Origin: AC-56 sp963824865
GTDB taxonomy: Bacteria > Actinomycetota > Thermoleophilia > Solirubrobacterales > 70-9
Direction: 5' to 3'
Length of the DNA stretch: 64,000 bases
Assembly (NCBI GenBank): GCA_963824865.1
Contig: CAWGQQ010000005.1
Span: forward strand, 1 to 64,000
Position numbers and translations under genes: made by a program. The notes below the pieces were generated by a model. It searched no databases, was not told where the DNA came from, and saw only the letters and a program-made list of their open reading frames with translations. Of the stretch, positions 56,742 to 64,000 are shown piece after piece. Numbering within the stretch: position 1 is the stretch's first letter; every line of letters starts with the position of its first letter.

Positions 56742-56791
56742 GCCGCTACGTCGCCCAAAGCCCGTGACCGGGGGACGGTCGCGTCAAGGGT

Positions 56792-57280
56792 TTACTGATG
56801 CGCGTGGGCGCAGCCCTTGCCGCGAGCAATCAGCCAGCGGTTGGCGAGAAAGGCGAATGGGAACGCGATCACGAAGCCTCCGGCGACGCTGGCCCAGAGG
56901 AGCGCCTCCCCAACGCCGGCGTCCATCGCTCCCGGAATGAGGATGACGAACAGGTTGTCGATCACCTCCATGATCGTGATCGAGATCGTGTCCGACGCCA
57001 GTGCCGTGGAGACGATCGCCCCGCCGGCGAGGCCAGCGCGCACAAGCGGCAGTGCCGTGAGGCCGAAGCCGAACAGGTACGCAAGCCCCACCGCGAGCCC
57101 GATCTGACCGGCGTTGCTCCAGCCGAGTGCGGTTGCAATCGCCATTCCCGTGACTTCGCCAGCCGCGCAGCCGGTAAGGCAATGCAGGGTCGCGCTGAAG
57201 GCGAGTCGATCGAGGGGGGAACCCAATCCGGTGTGTGGCTGTGCGATCTCTCGCTCGTCAGAAGCTGCTGTGCCTTCCAC
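56792..57280 (-). CDS. DUF4396 membrane protein
   Basis: GTG 57280 gives 162 residues. After MEGTAASDEREIAQ the family core reads LAFSATLHCLTGCAAGEVTG, MAIATALGWSNAGQIGLAVG, YLFGFGLTALPLVRAGLAGG, TALASDTISITIMEVIDNLF, VILIPGAMDAGVGEALLWAS and PFAFLANRWLIARGKGCAHA. Four or five helices are predicted by eye. HCLTGC and the C-terminal Cys-His-rich end are suited to metal or heme binding, but the function of the family is not known. It is a single minus-strand gene set into the plus-strand block between pyrG and the M20 peptidase. Confidence 0.8.
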   Translation of the reverse strand: MEGTAASDEREIAQPHTGLGSPLDRLAFSATLHCLTGCAAGEVTGMAIATALGWSNAGQIGLAVGLAYLFGFGLTALPLVRAGLAGGAIVSTALASDTISITIMEVIDNLFVILIPGAMDAGVGEALLWASVAGGFVIAFPFAFLANRWLIARGKGCAHAHQ

Positions 57281-57328
57281 AAGTCCCAGCTTACGTCCCG
57301 GACGGCGACAAGCGCATAGCCTTGCAGC

Positions 57329-58444
57329 GTGGCTGACGACCAGCGGCTTCTCGATCGCTTCGTGCGGCTGTGCGAGATCCCCAGCCCGACCGGGGAGGAG
57401 CGCGCGGTCGCCGACGCGGTGCTCACCGAGCTGCGCGGTCTGGGCGTGGAGGTGGCCGAGGACTCGGCGGCCGTGGGCGCGCGAGCCGCGGCCGGCAACC
57501 TGATCGCCCGGATCGCCGGGGAGCGGGACGCATGGGTGATGTTCGGCTGTCACCTGGACACGGTCCCGCACGACGGACCGATCGAAGCCGTCCTGGACGA
57601 GGGCGTCTATCGAAGCCGAGGGCAGACGATCCTGGGCGCCGACAACAAGGCGGCGGTCACGGTGCTGGTCGAGCTCGCCGCGCGGTACGCGCAGAGCGCA
57701 CCGCCGATCGGCCTGGAGATCCTGTTCACGGTCGCCGAGGAGGATGGATTGCGGGGGGCGAAGGAGCTCGACCCGGGCTTGCTGCGCTCGCCGTTCGGCT
57801 TCGTGCTCGACCACGCCAGCCCGATCGGCGAGGTGATCACGGCGGCCCCCACCTACAAGCGCCTGGTGGCGGATTTCCAGGGCACGGAGGCTCACTCGGG
57901 CATCCGTCCCGAGGATGGGCGCAGCGCCATCGCGGCGGCAGCGGGCGCGATCGCCTCCATGAGGCTGGGACGCCTGGACCCGGAGACCACCGCGAACGTC
58001 GGGGTGATCTCGGGTGGGACGGCGTCGAACGTCGTCCCGGGCCATTGCCGCGTCGACGGCGAGGCGCGAAGCCTCGACGACGAGCAGGCGAGCAAGACGA
58101 TCGGCGCGATGGTGGACGCCTGCACCTGGGCGGCGAGTGACCACGAGTGCGACGTCGACATCGAGTTGAACGAGATGTTCCGTGGTTACCGCTTGCCGGC
58201 GGGCGCTGCGTCGGTGGGAGTTGCGCGGGCAGCGCTGGAGCGCCGTGGGGTGACTCCGCGCGAGGTGGCGACGGGCGGCGGCAGCGACGCCAACGCTCTC
58301 AACGCCGCCGGATTCGAGTGCTTGCTGCTCGCCAACGGGACGGAGGCGAATCACACCCCGGATGAGAGCGTGGCGGCGGAGCGGATCGTGCAGATGCTCG
58401 AAGTGTGCGAGGCGATCGTCGAGGAGGCCACGGCCCGATGCTGA
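57329..58444 (+). CDS. M20-family metallopeptidase (tripeptidase T-like)
   Basis: It is intact, with 371 residues and a GTG start at 57329. Metal and catalytic residues: WVMFGCHLDTVPHDGPIE (His, Asp), QTILGADNKAAVTVLVELAA (bridging Asp), LFTVAEEDGLRGAKELDPG (catalytic Glu pair), FGFVLDHASPIGEVIT (Asp) and NGTEANHTPDESVA (last His). The dimerisation domain carries EAHSGIRPEDGRSAI. It is either a tripeptidase T-like peptidase or a related amide hydrolase; the substrate is unknown. It overlaps the DUF3866 gene by seven bases. Confidence 0.9.
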   Translation: MADDQRLLDRFVRLCEIPSPTGEERAVADAVLTELRGLGVEVAEDSAAVGARAAAGNLIARIAGERDAWVMFGCHLDTVPHDGPIEAVLDEGVYRSRGQTILGADNKAAVTVLVELAARYAQSAPPIGLEILFTVAEEDGLRGAKELDPGLLRSPFGFVLDHASPIGEVITAAPTYKRLVADFQGTEAHSGIRPEDGRSAIAAAAGAIASMRLGRLDPETTANVGVISGGTASNVVPGHCRVDGEARSLDDEQASKTIGAMVDACTWAASDHECDVDIELNEMFRGYRLPAGAASVGVARAALERRGVTPREVATGGGSDANALNAAGFECLLLANGTEANHTPDESVAAERIVQMLEVCEAIVEEATARC

Positions 58445-59509
58445 AGCTTCGCCGGGGGGTGGTGATCAGCTCCGATCCGCTCACCGTCGACGTGGACGGC
58501 GAGGAGCGCCCGGCCTGGGCCGACCGCTCGCTGGTCGGCGAGGCCGCCACAGGGGATGAGGTGATCGTCAACACCGAGGCGCTCGACCTCGGCCTTGGGT
58601 CGGGTGGGTTCGACGTTGTGCACGTCAACCTGACGCGAGGGCTTGGCGGCGGCGGCTCCGCGGGCAAGCAGGTGATGAAGCTCAACTACACCTCGCTGCA
58701 GCACGCGGTCGAGCCGGTCGAGGTGCGGCTGGAGGAGGGGAGCGAGGATGCAGCAGCACCGCCCGTCCTCGTCCTGCCGCTTCACGGCCACCTGGCGCCC
58801 GCCTGCTGGGCCGCTTCGCAGGCGAGCCCGGGGCTCCGAGTGGGCTACGTGCAGAGCGCCGGCGGCGCGCTTCCGGGCGCCCTGTCGCGAGACCTGGTCG
58901 AGCTTCGTGAGCGCAGGTTGCTGGCCGGGCACGTCACCGCCGGGCCCGCCTACGGGGGCGAGCACGAGGCGATCAGCCTGGTCGGGGCGTTCGACGCCGC
59001 TGCTCGACGGCTGGGGTGGGAGGCGATCGTCTGCGGCCCCGGGCCGGGGATCCTCGGCTCGGCGACGGCCTACGGGCATGGGGGGCTGGCCGCGCTCGAT
59101 GGCGCCCACGCGGCGCTCGCCCTGGGGCTGCCGACCCTGCTCTCGCCGCGCCTGTCCGGGGCCGACCCGCGCGCCCGCCACCGCGGGCTCAGCCACCACA
59201 CGGCCTCGGTTCTCGAGTTGCTGCTCGCCTCGGTTCGAATCCCGGTCCCTGAGATCGAGCTCGAGGGGTGGCCGACGGGCGGCGAGGGGCCCGACGAGAT
59301 TGACCTGCCAAGCATCCTCGATGCCCTGCACGCGGCCTGCGACGACCGTCACGACGTGGCCGTCGAGCCGGTGGACCTGCGAGGCCTATGCGGCCAGCGG
59401 GCTATCGGCGGAGACGATGGGGCGGACGATCGCCCAGGACCCGCTGTTCTTCGCCGCTCCGCTCGCCGCCGGCGCGGGTCTGGCCGGCGCCGTTCGGGTC
59501 AGGGGCTGA
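58438..59509 (+). CDS. DUF3866 family protein, one frameshift
   Basis: ATG 58438. MLKLRRGVVISSDPLTVDVD, EAATGDEVIVNTEALDLGLG, GFDVVHVNLTRGLGG, VMKLNYTSLQHAVEPVEVRL, VLPLHGHLAPACWAASQA, GLRVGYVQSAGGALPGALSR and GHGGLAALDGAHAALALGLP match the DUF3866 family. The frame breaks near 59385; the end reads EAYAASGLSAETMGRTIAQD, PLFFAAPLAAGAG and a stop at 59507-59509. About 357 residues are restored. The function is unknown; the gene is usually, as here, beside the Nudix hydrolase of this block. Confidence 0.85.
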
Positions 59510-59517
59510 GCGAGCGA

Positions 59518-60038
59518 TGGAGCGGATCGGCTCGGAGACCATCTGGGAGGGCGTCGTCGCCAGCGTTCGCATCGACGAGTTTCGCTACGCGGACGGCTCG
59601 ACCTCGAGGCGCGAGATCGTCGGGCACCCGGGGGCGGTGGCGGTCGTGGCGCACGACGAGCGCTTTCTCTACCTGGTTCGCCAGCCGCGCGAGGCGGTTG
59701 GGGAGGACGCCCTGCTGGAGCTGCCGGCGGGCAAGCTCGACGTGCCCGGCGAGAGCCCTGTCGAGTGCGCCAAGCGCGAGCTGGCCGAAGAGGTGGGCAA
59801 GGTCGCCTCGGAGTGGCGCGAGCTGAAGCGCTTCTACATCAGCCCTGGATTCGCGGAGGAGGAGGTGACCGTCTATCTGGCGACCGGGCTCGAGGACGTT
59901 GACGCCGAGCCCGACGCCGAGGAGCGCCTCGAGGCCGTGGCCTGGCCGCTGGAGGAGCTCGACGGGGCGATCGAGGGCTGCGCGGACGCGAAGTCGCTGA
60001 TCGGCCTGTTGCTCTTCAAGGAGCTGCGCTCGGACTAG
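59518..60038 (+). CDS. Nudix hydrolase (ADP-ribose pyrophosphatase type)
   Basis: It is intact, with 173 residues from ATG 59518. The ADP-ribose pyrophosphatase layout is shown by EGVVASVRIDEFRYADGSTS, HPGAVAVVAHDERFLYLVRQ, REAVGEDALLELPAGKLDV and the Nudix box GKLDVPGESPVECAKRELAE followed by EVG. KRFYISPGFAEEEVTVYLAT follows. It splits ADP-ribose to AMP and ribose 5-phosphate. The Nudix-xerD order matches Rv1700-xerD in M. tuberculosis. Confidence 0.93.
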
Positions 60039-60104
60039 CGACCGCCGTTTGGTTTCGCGGTTGCACGGGCAGGGGATCGCTCGTGGCACCGAGAACAGTC
60101 GGGC

Positions 60105-61064
60105 ATGGCGGTCGCGGTCAAAAGCGGCGAGGAGCGCGGCAGCGCGGTCGAGGCGCGCTTCGAGGCCCTGGTGCTGGACTTCCTTGCGCACCTGGAGTTC
60201 GAGCGCGGCCTGGCCCGCAACACGCTCGCCGCTTATCGGACCGATCTGCTCCAGTTCGGGACCTTCCTGGCCAAGCGTCACCGCGGCGCCACGGAGGCGG
60301 AGCGAACGGACGTGGCGGAGTTCCTCGCCGACCTGGCGACCGGCAACGGCCACCCGGCGTGCTCACCGGCGACGATCAACCGCAAGGCTGCCTGCCTGCG
60401 TTCCTTCTATCGGCACCTGCGGCGCGAGGAGCTGATCGACGATGACCCCACGGCGGCGCTGACGCCGCCGAGCAAGAGCCGGAAGCTCCCTCGGGTGCTC
60501 GCCTATGCCGAGGTGAAGCGGCTGCTGGAGAGCGTCGAGGGCAGCGATGCGATCGCGCAGCGCGATCGCGCCCTCCTCGAGGTCATGTACGGATGCGGCC
60601 TGCGGGCTTCGGAGGTGGTCGGGCTGGAGGTCAACGACGTGGACCTGCGGCGCGGCTTCGTGCGCCCGCACGGCAAGGGCAACAAGGAGCGCACTGTCCC
60701 GCTGGGTCGCCAGGCGGCCGCGGCGATCAATCGGTACCTGCGGGCCGGTCGCCCGGAGCTGATCGGCACGCGCCCGCGCTCGAAGCTGTTCGTCAACTTC
60801 CGCGGCGGCCCGCTGACCCGCCAAGGCCTCTACAAGATCATCCGCCGTCACGCGAAGGAGGTGGGCCTGGAGGGCAAGATGAGCCCCCACACGCTGCGCC
60901 ACTCGTTCGCCACCCACTTGCTGTCCGGCGGCTGCGACCTGCGCTCGGTGCAGGAGATGCTCGGCCACTCGGACGTCGCCACCACCCAGCTCTACACCCA
61001 CCTGTCCGGCGAGCGGATCAAGGAGGTCTACTTCAAGGCCCATCCGCGCGCCGTGGCCAAGTAG
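60105..61064 (+). CDS. xerD: Tyrosine recombinase XerD
   Basis: It is intact, with 319 residues from ATG 60105. A SAM-like core-binding domain (LDFLAHLEFERGLARNTLAA, SPATINRKAACLRSFYRHLR) precedes the catalytic domain with all residues in place: YGCGLRASEVVGLEVNDVDL (Arg near 165), PHGKGNKERTVPLGRQAA (Lys), SPHTLRHSFATHLLSGGCDL (HxxR near 262), EMLGHSDVATTQLYTHLSGE (His and the Tyr nucleophile near 295). It resolves chromosome dimers at dif with XerC. Unlike the integrase at 5677, it is undamaged. Confidence 0.95.
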   Translation: MAVAVKSGEERGSAVEARFEALVLDFLAHLEFERGLARNTLAAYRTDLLQFGTFLAKRHRGATEAERTDVAEFLADLATGNGHPACSPATINRKAACLRSFYRHLRREELIDDDPTAALTPPSKSRKLPRVLAYAEVKRLLESVEGSDAIAQRDRALLEVMYGCGLRASEVVGLEVNDVDLRRGFVRPHGKGNKERTVPLGRQAAAAINRYLRAGRPELIGTRPRSKLFVNFRGGPLTRQGLYKIIRRHAKEVGLEGKMSPHTLRHSFATHLLSGGCDLRSVQEMLGHSDVATTQLYTHLSGERIKEVYFKAHPRAVAK

Positions 61065-61106
61065 GCCGTATTTCGGCGGCCTCGGCGCATCTAGTAGAAC
61101 CAGGGC

Positions 61107-61996
61107 ATGCCCGAGCTGCCCGAGGTGGAGACGATCCGGCGCCAGCTCGAGCCGGCGCTTCGCGGGCGGCGGATCGAGTCGGCCGAGGTCCTCGACGAGC
61201 GCTGGACGCGACCGGAGCCGCCCGCCGAGGTCGAGCGGGCGCTGGCGGGTCGCACGATCCAGGCGGTGGAGCGGCGCGGAAAGTACCTGCTCCTGCGCTT
61301 GGACGGCGGCCGGACGCTGGCCATGCACCTGCGGATGACCGGCAACCTCCTGCTCGACGGCGGGGAGCCGGGGCCCGAGCCTCGCCACCTGCGGGCGGTG
61401 ATGCGGCTTGAGGGCGGGGGGCGGCTGCTGTTCACCGACGTGCGGCGCTTCGGGCAGGCGGTGGTGCTGGACGACGGCGCGCTCGACGAGTACTTCGCGG
61501 CCCGGCTCGGGATCGAGCCGCTGTCGGAGACGTTCACGGCTGAGGAGCTCTGCCGGGTAGCGTCTGGGCGGCAGGCGCCGCTGAAGTCGTTCCTCTTGAA
61601 CCAGCTCGGGATCGCCGGGATCGGGAACATCTACGCCGACGAGGCGCTTCACCGAGCCGAGCTCCACCCGCTCTCGCCGGCGGGGTCGATGAAGCCCGAG
61701 GACTGCGAGCGCCTGCGGGAGGGGATCGTCGAGACGCTCGAGGCGGGACTGAGAGGCGGGGGGCCTCGATGGACGACTACCTGGACGCGCGGGGCGAGCG
61801 TGGCACGATGCAGGACGAGTTCCTGGTCCACACGCGCGAGGGCGAGCCCTGCCCTCGGTGTGGCGCCGAGATTCGGAGGATCGTGGTTGCCGGCCGCTCG
61901 ACCTATTTCTGTCCCGCCTGCCAGCGCCGTCTTCGCCGCCGGCCCCGCCGGCGGACGACGCCGCGCCGGAGCCAGGGTCGCAAGGGGCGAGTGTGA
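61107..61996 (+). CDS. mutM: Formamidopyrimidine-DNA glycosylase, one frameshift
   Basis: ATG 61107. The catalytic N-terminus MPELPEVETIRRQLEPALRG (Pro1, Glu2) is followed by VERRGKYLLLRLDGGRTLAM, HLRMTGNLLLDGG, LLFTDVRRFGQAVVL, APLKSFLLNQLGIAGIGNIY and ADEALHRAELHPLSPAGSM (H2TH). The frame breaks near 61765. The zinc finger then reads LVHTREGEPCPRCGAEIRRI and VVAGRSTYFCPACQRRLR (four Cys), stop at 61994-61996. About 295 residues are restored. It removes 8-oxoguanine from DNA. It overlaps the next gene by four bases (GTGA). Confidence 0.94.
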
Positions 61997-62931
61997 GCGA
62001 GGCGATCAGTCCACCGGAGGGCTTCGCGGTCGGTCACTGGACGGATCGCGAGGGCGCGACGGGCTGCAGCGTGGTGATCCCACCGGCTGGGAGCCGGGGC
62101 GGAGTGGACGTCCGCGGCGGCGGGCCCGGCACCCGCGAGACCGACATCATCGGGCCCTTCGCCGGCACCAGCGAGGTGACGGCGGTGCTGCTCACCGGGG
62201 GCAGCGCCTTCGGGCTGGCGGCCGCCGACGGGGTGACTCGCTGGCTGGAGGAGAGCGGGCGGGGATATGAGACCCCGGCGGGGCTGGTGCCGATCGTCCC
62301 GGCGGCTGTCATCTATGACCTCGCGGAGGGCGATCCCCGCGCCCGCCCGGGACCCGATGCCGGCCATGCGGCCTGTGGCTCCGCGGCAGCCGGCGTCCCG
62401 GAGCGAGGCAGGGTGGGCGCGGGGACGGGGGCCGCGGTGGGGAAGATCCGCGGGCGGGAGCGCTCGGTGGCGGCGGGGATCGGCTATGCGGCGGCGCGGA
62501 GCGGCCGCGGCGATACGGTGGCCGCGCTCGCGGTCGTCAACGCCTTCGGCGACGTGATCGGCGAGGACGGGCGGGTGCTGGCAGGGCCGAGGGGCGAGGA
62601 AGGGGAAGAGGCTGTTTCGACCGCCGGCCTGATCGCGGCGATGGAGGGGCCGCCCGACTGGACGAAGCTCGAGGAGCGCAACACGACGCTCGTCTGCGTG
62701 ATGACCGACGCGGCGCTCGACAAGGCGGCCTGCGCGCGCGTGGCGAGGATGGCGAGCAGCGGCGTCGCCCGCGCGGTGGACCCCGTCCACTCGGACGTGG
62801 ACGGCGACGTCGCCTTCTGCCTCTCGTCCGGCAGCGGCGCCACCGACCGCTTCGTGCCGATCGCGATCGGCACCATCGCGGCCACGGTCACCGCCGCGGC
62901 GATCCGCGACTCCGTGGCCCGTCCGGCCTGA
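61993..62931 (+). CDS. P1/S58-family peptidase (DmpA-like)
   Basis: GTG 61993 gives 312 residues, intact. GHWTDREGATGCSVVIPPAG, TRETDIIGPFAGTSEVTAVL, LTGGSAFGLAAADGVTRWLE, LVPIVPAAVIYDLAEGDPRA, RVGAGTGAAVGKIRGRERSV and RNTTLVCVMTDAALDKAACA follow the family order; ERNTTLVCV is the self-cleavage/nucleophile region (Asn before Thr-Thr). C-terminally it reads AVDPVHSDVDGDVAFCLSSG. Members are aminopeptidases that mature by self-cleavage into two chains. The substrate is unknown. Confidence 0.9.
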   Translation: MSEAISPPEGFAVGHWTDREGATGCSVVIPPAGSRGGVDVRGGGPGTRETDIIGPFAGTSEVTAVLLTGGSAFGLAAADGVTRWLEESGRGYETPAGLVPIVPAAVIYDLAEGDPRARPGPDAGHAACGSAAAGVPERGRVGAGTGAAVGKIRGRERSVAAGIGYAAARSGRGDTVAALAVVNAFGDVIGEDGRVLAGPRGEEGEEAVSTAGLIAAMEGPPDWTKLEERNTTLVCVMTDAALDKAACARVARMASSGVARAVDPVHSDVDGDVAFCLSSGSGATDRFVPIAIGTIAATVTAAAIRDSVARPA

Positions 62932-62947
62932 CCTGCAAGCTCTTTCC

Positions 62948-63700
62948 ATGCCCGGCACCTACAAGACCGAGGCGGTGGTGCTGCGGTCGATCCGCTACGG
63001 CGAGGCGGATCGCGTGCTGCACCTGTACAGCGCGACCCGCGGGCGGGTGGGGGCGATAGCCAAGGGATCGCGACGGCCGCGGTCGCGTTTCGGGGGTCGG
63101 CTGGAGCCCTTCTTCCGCCTGGACCTCGTCCTCCACGAGGGACGGGGCGAGCTGGCCACCGTGACCTCGGCGTCGACCGTCGCCGCCCACCCCGGCCTGC
63201 GCTCGAGCGGGCCGGCGCTGATGGCGGCGGCGCGCGGCTGCGACGCGGTGCTGCGATTGCTCGACTCCGCCGAGGCCAATGCGCCCGCCTACAACCTGCT
63301 CTGCCGCTACCTGGCCCTGCTCGACGGCGATGGGTCAGTGCGCGGCGACGGAGCAGATCGATGACGCGATGGTGCCGCCGGGCTCTCTGTGGCGCTCGCC
63401 TTTCGCCTCAAGCTCGCCCTGGCCGCCGGCTTCTCCCCGGAGCTCGCCTCCTGCGCGCGCTGCGGCGAGCCGGACGGCCTGGTGGGCTTCTCGGGCGCCG
63501 CCGGGGGCGTCGTCTGCGCCGCCTGCGAGCGGGGTGCGTTCGAGCTCTGTGGCGAGGCACACCGGTTCATGGTCGAGGCGCTGGGCAGCCCGCTGGCCTC
63601 CGCCCCGAGCGCCTCGGACCGTGCCCTGCGCCAAGCCGAGCGCGCGGTCTCGGAGACGCTCGAGCACCACGCCCACGTGCGCCTGCGCGCGGCCGCGTAG
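62948..63700 (+). CDS. recO: DNA repair protein RecO, frameshifted
   Basis: ATG 62948. The OB domain reads TYKTEAVVLRSIRYGEADRV, LHLYSATRGRVGAIAKGSRR, RFGGRLEPFFRLDLVLHEGR and GELATVTSASTVAAHPGLRS. A helical part (AARGCDAVLRLLDSAEANAP, AYNLLCRYLALLD) follows. Breaks lie near 63340 and 63390. Then come AFRLKLALAAGFSPELASCA, CGEPDGLVGFSGAAGGVVCA and CERGAFELC, giving the zinc-binding Cys set, and a helical end to a TAG at 63698-63700. About 250 residues are restored. It loads RecA with RecR. Confidence 0.88.
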
Positions 63701-63718
63701 CTGCGCCGATGGCCGGCG

Positions 63719-64000
63719 TCAGCGCGGGCGGTAGAGGCGTTCCGTGACTCGGAGCTGGATCGCCCGTGGCGCGCGGGTGGCGCGCATGACCCAGCGCATC
63801 GTGCGGCCTGGGATCACCGAGCGGCGGCCGCGGTCGTAGGCGGCGAGCGACTCTCGCACGACCTGCTCGGCCGGGATCCGGCCGGGTACGACGCCCACGC
63901 GGCCGGTCTCGTAGCCGGCGACCTGCTGCCACTCGGTCGGGACCGGGCCCGGGTTGACGGCCAGGGCGCGGACACCGGTTCCCCGCAGCTCCGTGTGCAG
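63719..64000 (-). CDS. Short-chain dehydrogenase, C-terminal part (cut by window edge)
   Basis: On the minus strand the frame open at the right edge reads LHTELRGTGVRALAVNPGPV, PTEWQQVAGYETGRVGVVPG, RIPAEQVVRESLAAYDRGRR, SVIPGRTMRWVMRATRAPRA and a basic end to a TGA at 63721-63719. The L..EL.GTGVR..AVNPGPV.T segment is the strand after the SDR active site; the catalytic Tyr-Lys and the NAD(P) loop lie outside the window. About 93 residues are seen. It is convergent with recO. Confidence 0.85.
   Translation of the reverse strand: MHTELRGTGVRALAVNPGPVPTEWQQVAGYETGRVGVVPGRIPAEQVVRESLAAYDRGRRSVIPGRTMRWVMRATRAPRAIQLRVTERLYRPR

Overview
The window is high-GC DNA from an actinobacterium, and Thermoleophilia (Solirubrobacterales or Gaiellales type) fits best. 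The reasons are very high G+C with many GTG/TTG starts, a tlyA-nadK-recN-SteA-SteB-pyrG-Nudix-xerD order shared with Mycobacterium, and a type IV pilus cluster lying between shikimate-pathway genes. The lineage call is inference from gene order and protein style, not a database match.

Layout. 1-7016 looks like the end of an integrated element. It holds a broken HxlR-type regulator, a broken acyl-CoA dehydrogenase, a truncated HppD, a pair of small membrane proteins, an HNH endonuclease, an excisionase-like HTH protein and a tyrosine integrase whose reading frame runs into the 3' end of a tRNA-Met gene. 7144-11112 is metabolic: ftcD, acs, a small membrane protein and a metallo-hydrolase. 11157-21514 is mainly translation and cell wall: hisS, aspS, a probable 6S RNA, a membrane-anchored protein, an IscU-MnmA fusion, alaS, ruvX, mltG and aroE. 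21511-33073 is a complete type IV pilus locus (pilB, pilT, pilC, pilin behind a structured leader, two minor pilins, prepilin peptidase, pilM, pilN, pilO and a PilP-position gene). 33121-37383 is aroC, an aroK-aroB fusion, aroQ and an Xaa-Pro peptidase.

37380-64000 is a conserved plus-strand gene train (efp, nusB, xseB, ispA, dxs // tlyA, nadK, recN, steA, steB, MraY-like, pyrG // M20, DUF3866, Nudix, xerD, mutM, S58 peptidase, recO). It is interrupted by three minus-strand modules: M42 peptidase + sigma factor + LtrA; DUF72 + Cfa (followed by a plus-strand unknown) + a 4-TM protein; and DUF4396. A partial SDR gene ends the window on the minus strand.

Quality. Single-base frameshifts interrupt many genes, including ones no cell can lose (aspS, ispA, dxs). 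Most are therefore best read as sequence or assembly errors, although in 1-7000 real decay of a mobile element cannot be excluded. Split genes are given here as whole genes with the approximate break points. The most interesting non-standard items are the 6S RNA candidate, the folded RNA leader before the pilin gene, the IscU-MnmA fusion lacking one scaffold cysteine, the CRP-type palindrome at 48408 and the promoter/palindrome of the sigma-factor gene.
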